NCBI GenBank assembly: GCA_030591825.1
Contig: JAUVAG010000019.1
Coordinates: forward strand, 1 to 9,653
Direction: 5' to 3'
From: Dethiosulfatibacter sp.
GTDB taxonomy: Bacteria > Bacillota > Clostridia > Tissierellales > Dethiosulfatibacteraceae
Length of the DNA: 9,653 nucleotides
Shown here: piece after piece, positions 6,903-9,653 of the stretch
Layout of the letters: each line of letters begins with the position of its first letter
Position numbering within the stretch: position 1 is the first letter of the stretch
Notes under the pieces: generated by a model
Told to the model about the DNA's origin: nothing
What the model saw: only the letters and a program-made list of their open reading frames with translations
The model's database searches: none
Translations under genes and position numbers: made by a program

Positions 6903-6930
6903 AAACCAGAGATTTTATATTCTCTGGTTT
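6903..6930. terminator. Bidirectional hairpin terminator between convergent genes
   Basis: AAACCAGAGA (6903-6912) pairs perfectly with TCTCTGGTTT (6921-6930) around an 8-nt loop, a 10-bp stem. The minus-strand read ends in a run of five T residues. The plus-strand read has TTT then a weaker AATTTAT tail. It lies 13 nt after the regulator stop and 16 nt after the nitroreductase stop, so it can end both convergent transcripts. Confidence 0.85.
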
Positions 6931-6946
6931 AATTTATACCTATTCT

Positions 6947-7471
6947 TCAACACTTATTTGTGTGTATTTTTGAATAGTCAAGGCTGGACACATCATTTTC
7001 AGGTCTCCATTTTTCTGGATAGCCTATTGATATGATGCTATGGACCTTCATGTCTTCTCCAAGGTTAAGTATATCCTTAACGAGAGACTCTGCGCTTATG
7101 TCCGCATCGTAGTCAAACATCCTCTTTCTTATCTGTACCCAGCAGGATCCAAGTTCCAAATCCTGGGCTGCGTAATGAATAGTTGCAGCAGCTATAGAAG
7201 CGTCCTCTATCCATATATCCGACTTGGTTTCATCGGCTACAACGACAATAGCAAGAGCTGCACCTTCAATCATCTTTCCACCTTGAGGCTTTACATTCGA
7301 AAGCTGTGTAAGAATTTCCTTGTCGTCTACAAATACAAATTCGCATTCTTTCTTGTTTTTTCCCGTAGGGGCAAGAAGTGCAGCCTTTTTCAATATTTCA
7401 ACCTTGTTTTCTTCAATCTTCTCATCTGTATATTTTCTTATGCTTCTTCTCTTAATCAATAGATCAATCAT
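6947..7471 (-). CDS. Nitroreductase family protein, small single-domain type
   Basis: A 174-residue flavoprotein of the nitroreductase family. RRSIRKY (8-14) is the N-terminal FMN-phosphate-binding motif. APTGKNKK (34-41) stands where the family has APSxxNxQPW, and the closing ISIGYPEKW (137-145) is the typical C-terminal strand. LGSCWVQ (107-113) matches the G-x-x-x-x-W-x-x segment contacting flavin. Such enzymes use NAD(P)H and FMN; the natural substrate is usually unknown, and nothing here narrows it. The start overlaps the end of tadA by 8 nt (ATG interlocked with TGA), and AAGGAG sits 8 nt upstream, so the two genes are co-translated. No iron-sulfur domain is fused. Confidence 0.9.
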   Translation of the reverse strand: MIDLLIKRRSIRKYTDEKIEENKVEILKKAALLAPTGKNKKECEFVFVDDKEILTQLSNVKPQGGKMIEGAALAIVVVADETKSDIWIEDASIAAATIHYAAQDLELGSCWVQIRKRMFDYDADISAESLVKDILNLGEDMKVHSIISIGYPEKWRPENDVSSLDYSKIHTNKC

Positions 7472-7922
7472 TGTCTTTACTCCTTAAATTTCTAAAGAAT
7501 TCCTTCAACATTGTCGAGCATTCATCTTCCATGACTCCAAACTTTACCTTTACTCGATGGTTAAGCTTTTCCTCGTTCACTATGTTGAAAATAGAACCAC
7601 AGGCTCCAGTCTTTGGATCACTTGCTCCTATTATAAGATTCTCTATCCTCGAGTTCACAAGAGCTCCCGCACACATGGCACATGGTTCAAGGGTAACATA
7701 CATGGTACATCCTGTTAACCTCCAGGTGTCCAGTGTCTTGCAGGCTTCGTTGATTGCAAGTATTTCCGCATGCTTCGTTGCATCCTTGGCGCTTTCTTTC
7801 TGGTTAAATCCTTTGCCGATTATTTTTCCGTCTTTCACTACAACAGCTCCTACTGGAACCTCTTCCATGTCATATGCTTTTTCGGCTTCCAAAATTGCTT
7901 TATTCATAAAATAATCTTTCAT
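7464..7922 (-). CDS. tadA: tRNA adenosine(34) deaminase
   Basis: A 152-residue cytidine/deoxycytidylate-deaminase-fold protein. The zinc site is complete: HAE (51-53) supplies the His ligand and the catalytic Glu, and PCAMC (80-84) supplies both Cys ligands. The N-terminal MNKAILEAEKA and EEVPVGAVVV, and the C-terminal NHRVKVKFGV followed by a helical LKEFFRNLR, are typical of TadA. It converts A34 to inosine in tRNA-Arg(ACG), which is required for decoding Arg codons. Length is normal for the family. The start has AAGG 6 nt upstream, a modest ribosome site. It follows birA by 50 nt and overlaps the nitroreductase start by 8 nt. Cytosine or guanine deaminase is unlikely given these motifs. 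Confidence 0.93.
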   Translation of the reverse strand: MKDYFMNKAILEAEKAYDMEEVPVGAVVVKDGKIIGKGFNQKESAKDATKHAEILAINEACKTLDTWRLTGCTMYVTLEPCAMCAGALVNSRIENLIIGASDPKTGACGSIFNIVNEEKLNHRVKVKFGVMEDECSTMLKEFFRNLRSKDND

Positions 7923-7971
7923 AATTTACCTTCACAATCATTAGATTTCTACTGTCAAATTTCTACTAACT

Positions 7972-7980
7972 ATTATAACA
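7972..7980 (-). promoter_or_regulatory. Possible extended -10 promoter for tadA
   Basis: TGTTATAAT on the minus strand fits the extended -10 pattern TGnTATAAT, and overlaps the birA stop codon. No good -35 hexamer lies 17 nt upstream. It would start transcription near 7965, about 43 nt before tadA, allowing tadA and the nitroreductase to be expressed when birA is repressed. Moderate to weak support. Confidence 0.35.
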
Positions 7981-8959
7981 CATATCCATTTTTTCCTCTA
8001 ACTGAAACTTCCCCGGAGAAAAGCTTTTCAACTTCGCCATTCTTCTTTTTAACAACAAGCTCTCCGTCGTCATTAAGATCCAAAACCTTTGCTTCAGTAG
8101 ATTCTCCGCCCTTGATTACCCTTACTTCCCTTCCTATTAGAATGGATTTTTCCCTGCATATACTTATGGAATCAAGACCTCTACCATCTGCCATGAAGCT
8201 GTCGTATAGCTTTTCAAAATTGTTGATTATCTTTCCGACAAGCTCCTTCCTGTCCACAACCTCTCCCAATTCCATCTTGATGGAGGATGCCTTCAACACA
8301 AGTTCCTCCTCAAAATCCTCAAGATCAAGGTTGGCATTTATTCCTATTCCAAGTATTACATAATTTATCTGGTTAAGCTCGGAGCTCATTTCAGTAAGTA
8401 TTCCGCAAATCTTTTTGTCATTGAGTATTATGTCGTTTGGCCACTTCACCTTTAAGTCAAGATTCATCTCCTCTCCAGCCTTCACCACTGCAGCTGCTCC
8501 AACCTGTGTTATTTTGGCGATTAGCATTGGATTGATTTCCGGTCTCAGTATGAAAGACATCCAAATTCCCTTGTACTTTGGAGATACCCAGCTTCTTCCA
8601 AGCCTTCCCTTACCGGCAGACTGCTCTTCACCAACTATAACAGTGCCGTGTTCCTGTCCTTTGTCAGCCAGGTCCTTGGCTGTAGTATTTGTTGATTCTA
8701 AAGAATCAAAATACATGATTTTTCTTCCCATTACAGAGGATGTTAAATGTTTTTTTACTTCCTCTTCAGTAAGAAGGTCCGGAGACGCTACTAGCCTATA
8801 CCCTTTCCTGGTTACGGACTCTATCTCATAACCCTCTTCCTTCAAAGCCTTCATATGCTTCCATACCGCAGCCCTGCTGACACCAAGTATCTTGCTGATT
8901 TCCTCGCCGGATACAAAATCTTTTTCATTGTTCAATATATGTATAATTTTTTCTTTCAT
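7973..8959 (-). CDS. birA: Bifunctional biotin-[acetyl-CoA-carboxylase] ligase / biotin repressor
   Basis: A 328-residue class II biotin-protein ligase. The N-terminal winged helix (about 1-60) has SGEEISKILGVSRAAVWKHM, the DNA-binding helix-turn-helix. The catalytic domain carries STN (89-91), the biotinyl-AMP loop SAGKGRLGRSW (114-124) and KWPND (172-176, catalytic Lys172), then GIGIN (214-218). A C-terminal SH3-like domain (about 280-320) closes it. It attaches biotin to carboxylase carrier proteins and, loaded with biotinyl-AMP, represses biotin genes. The ATG at 8959 is preceded by AAGGTG with 5-nt spacing. An in-frame TTG 18 nt upstream lacks a ribosome site. Two operators of the BirA type lie in its own 5-prime region, so autorepression and control of divergent bioY are likely. 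Confidence 0.95.
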   Translation of the reverse strand: MKEKIIHILNNEKDFVSGEEISKILGVSRAAVWKHMKALKEEGYEIESVTRKGYRLVASPDLLTEEEVKKHLTSSVMGRKIMYFDSLESTNTTAKDLADKGQEHGTVIVGEEQSAGKGRLGRSWVSPKYKGIWMSFILRPEINPMLIAKITQVGAAAVVKAGEEMNLDLKVKWPNDIILNDKKICGILTEMSSELNQINYVILGIGINANLDLEDFEEELVLKASSIKMELGEVVDRKELVGKIINNFEKLYDSFMADGRGLDSISICREKSILIGREVRVIKGGESTEAKVLDLNDDGELVVKKKNGEVEKLFSGEVSVRGKNGYVL

Positions 8960-8964
8960 TTCAT

Positions 8965-8970
8965 CACCTT
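8965..8970 (-). promoter_or_regulatory. Ribosome binding site that sets the birA start
   Basis: AAGGTG on the minus strand, 5 nt before the ATG at 8959-8957. It lies downstream of the alternative TTG at 8977, which rules that codon out as the main start. Confidence 0.7.
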
Positions 8971-8992
8971 TCGTCAACCAATTGTCTTTCTA

Positions 8993-9023
8993 TTGTAAAC
9001 CAACTCGAAAAACAAGTTGACAA
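8993..9023. promoter_or_regulatory. BirA operator, box 1 (imperfect)
   Basis: TTGTAAAC (8993-9000) and GTTGACAA (9016-9023) form an inverted repeat with one mismatch, separated by 15 nt. This resembles the known BirA site built of TTGTAAAC/GTTTACAA half-sites. The right half-site contains the TTGACA used as the -35 box of the predicted bioY promoter, and the box lies in the birA leader. Confidence 0.7.
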
Positions 9024-9045
9024 TCATCATCCTTTAATATATCAT
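9017..9045 (+). promoter_or_regulatory. Predicted bioY promoter
   Basis: TTGACA (9017-9022), a 17-nt spacer and TATCAT (9040-9045, five of six consensus). Transcription would begin near 9052 and give a leader of about 197 nt before bioY. The -35 box lies inside BirA box 1 and the start site inside BirA box 2. This is a much better sigma-A match than the TTGACA/TATAAT pair closer to the gene, which is spaced by only 10 nt. Confidence 0.6.
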
Positions 9046-9076
9046 TGTAAACAAATAACCCAAAAGAAGTTTACAA
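9045..9076. promoter_or_regulatory. BirA operator, box 2 (perfect half-sites)
   Basis: TTGTAAAC (9045-9052) and GTTTACAA (9069-9076) are a perfect 8-bp inverted repeat separated by 16 nt, matching the half-site sequence of known BirA operators. It spans the predicted start sites of both birA (about 9074, leftward) and bioY (about 9052, rightward), so one bound repressor dimer could silence both. Confidence 0.8.
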
Positions 9077-9080
9077 AGAA

Positions 9081-9109
9081 ATTATACCACTAAGTGATTT
9101 GAAGGTCAA
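9081..9109 (-). promoter_or_regulatory. Predicted birA promoter
   Basis: On the minus strand TTGACC (9104-9109) and TATAAT (9081-9086) are 17 nt apart. The start is expected near 9074, giving a birA leader of about 115 nt. BirA box 2 begins 5 nt past the -10 box. The -35 box lies in the left arm of the long inverted repeat at 9093-9218. Confidence 0.7.
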
Positions 9110-9218
9110 AAGCAAGTTTCATAATTTTTCATACAATATATAGCATCTAGTTGAACCATCCAGATACTATATATTATATTCAAAAATTCAACTTTGTACT
9201 TTTGACACTTAAATCACT
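9093..9218. repeat. 126-bp imperfect inverted repeat in the birA-bioY intergenic region
   Basis: Two arms of about 56 nt face each other around a 13-nt loop (9149-9161). Outer pairs are AGTGATTT (9093-9100) with AAATCACT (9211-9218), then GTCAAAAG (9105-9112) with CTTTTGAC (9199-9206). The middle is less regular, with AATTTTT (9123-9129) opposite AAAAATT (9182-9188). The innermost 18 nt (9131-9148 against 9162-9179) match at 16 positions. Both mismatches there are C opposite A on this strand, which become G-U pairs in minus-strand RNA. It could be a small miniature inverted-repeat element, a leader RNA hairpin of bioY, or a duplicated promoter segment. No clear target-site duplication is visible. 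Confidence 0.75.
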
Positions 9219-9237
9219 ATAATAAAGATATAAACAA

Positions 9238-9243
9238 GAGGAG
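9238..9243 (+). promoter_or_regulatory. Ribosome binding site of bioY
   Basis: GAGGAG, 5 nt before the ATG at 9249. It is 20 nt beyond the end of the long inverted repeat, so a leader hairpin would leave it exposed. Confidence 0.75.
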
Positions 9244-9248
9244 TTTTT

Positions 9249-9653
9249 ATGAAAATCAGTACTAGAGAAATGATACTTACAGCATTATTCGCAGCAATGA
9301 CTGCAATAGGAGCATTTATTTCCATACCAGTAGGTCCAGCACCAATAACCATGCAGCTTTTGTTCACAGTCATGGCAGGAATTTTCCTAGGTTCAAAACT
9401 TGGAGCACTTTCACAGATACTATATATAGTCATGGGGCTTATCGGTCTTCCAGTTTTCGCAGGAGGTACAGGCGGATTCCAGTATATTTTCAGCCCAACC
9501 TTTGGATATCTCCTTGGCTTCATAGCTGCAGCTTACCTTGTAGGTCTAATACTTGAAAAAGACGCAAAGCCAAGCTTCCTTAAAATACTTGGAACATGTC
9601 TACTTGGAACTCTAGTAATATACGCAGTCGGATATCCATACCTCTACTTCGTA
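9249..9653 (+). CDS. bioY: Biotin ECF transporter S component BioY (C-terminus cut by the right edge)
   Basis: The first 135 residues of BioY are present; the family is usually about 180-200 residues. The N-terminal MKISTREMILTALFAAM begins the first membrane helix. IPVGPAPITMQ (26-36) and GLPVFAGGTGG followed by FQYIFSPTFGYLLGF (about 66-91) are the characteristic BioY signatures. Several hydrophobic segments typical of a six-helix membrane S component follow. BioY binds biotin with high affinity and works with an energy-coupling module (EcfT and two ATPases) that is not in this window. It is divergent from birA and its predicted promoter is covered by BirA operators, consistent with repression when biotin is plentiful. 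The absence of biotin synthesis genes next to it suggests scavenging here. Confidence 0.95.
   Translation, partial: MKISTREMILTALFAAMTAIGAFISIPVGPAPITMQLLFTVMAGIFLGSKLGALSQILYIVMGLIGLPVFAGGTGGFQYIFSPTFGYLLGFIAAAYLVGLILEKDAKPSFLKILGTCLLGTLVIYAVGYPYLYFV

Noticed and set aside
7945..7967. Direct repeat of ATTTCTACT (7945-7953 and 7959-7967) between birA and tadA
   Set aside because: Only two 9-bp copies in AT-rich DNA, with no matching inverted symmetry or known site; too short to treat as a repeat or CRISPR element.
8960..8977. Extended birA start at a TTG 18 nt upstream
   Set aside because: No ribosome site precedes it, while AAGGTG is correctly placed for the ATG at 8959.
9202..9223. TTGACA and TATAAT just upstream of bioY as its promoter
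   Set aside because: The spacer is only 10 nt, far below the 16-18 nt that sigma-A promoters need; the pair at 9017-9045 fits better.
9209..9523. Minus-strand 104-codon reading frame opposite bioY
   Set aside because: It lies antisense to a clearly recognisable BioY, has proline-rich composition typical of a shadow frame, and no ribosome site.

Overview
This window reads as chromosomal DNA of a low-GC anaerobic Firmicute, most likely a Clostridia/Tissierellia amino-acid fermenter. The evidence is AT-rich intergenic DNA, strong AGGAGG-type ribosome sites, consensus sigma-A-type promoters, a ferredoxin-linked 2-oxoacid oxidoreductase with an ADP-forming acyl-CoA synthetase, and biotin uptake through BioY. 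I cannot name the species.

Left two thirds (1-5998, minus strand): one tightly packed operon starting at a near-perfect promoter (5970-5998). In transcription order it holds a Glu/Leu/Phe/Val-dehydrogenase-family enzyme, a small 2x[4Fe-4S] ferredoxin, the alpha, beta and gamma subunits of a VOR-type 2-oxoacid:ferredoxin oxidoreductase, a fused ADP-forming acyl-CoA synthetase, and the start of an MFS transporter that runs off the left edge. Read as a pathway: amino acid -> 2-oxoacid + NAD(P)H + ammonia; 2-oxoacid + CoA -> acyl-CoA + CO2 + reduced ferredoxin; acyl-CoA + ADP + Pi -> acid + ATP; then transport of substrate or product. This is a self-contained oxidative (Stickland-type) amino-acid catabolic module. 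Branched-chain amino acids are the favoured substrates, with glutamate/2-oxoglutarate as the main alternative.

Centre (5916-6946): a 335-bp divergent regulatory region with GTATAC-core palindromes, one of them at the expected start site of the operon. It is followed by a plus-strand GntR/FadR-type regulator that probably senses a pathway metabolite, and a bidirectional hairpin terminator.

Right third (6947-9653): minus-strand birA (biotin-protein ligase/repressor), tadA (tRNA adenosine deaminase) and a small nitroreductase, with divergent bioY (biotin ECF transporter S component, cut by the right edge). The birA-bioY intergenic region contains two BirA-type operators. One of them spans the predicted starts of both the birA and the bioY promoters, which face each other. 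It also holds a ~126-bp imperfect inverted repeat in the bioY leader, whose left arm supplies the birA -35 box. The regulatory architecture of this region and the unusual substrate pocket of the dehydrogenase are the most interesting points; no mobile element genes, CRISPR or RNA genes were seen.
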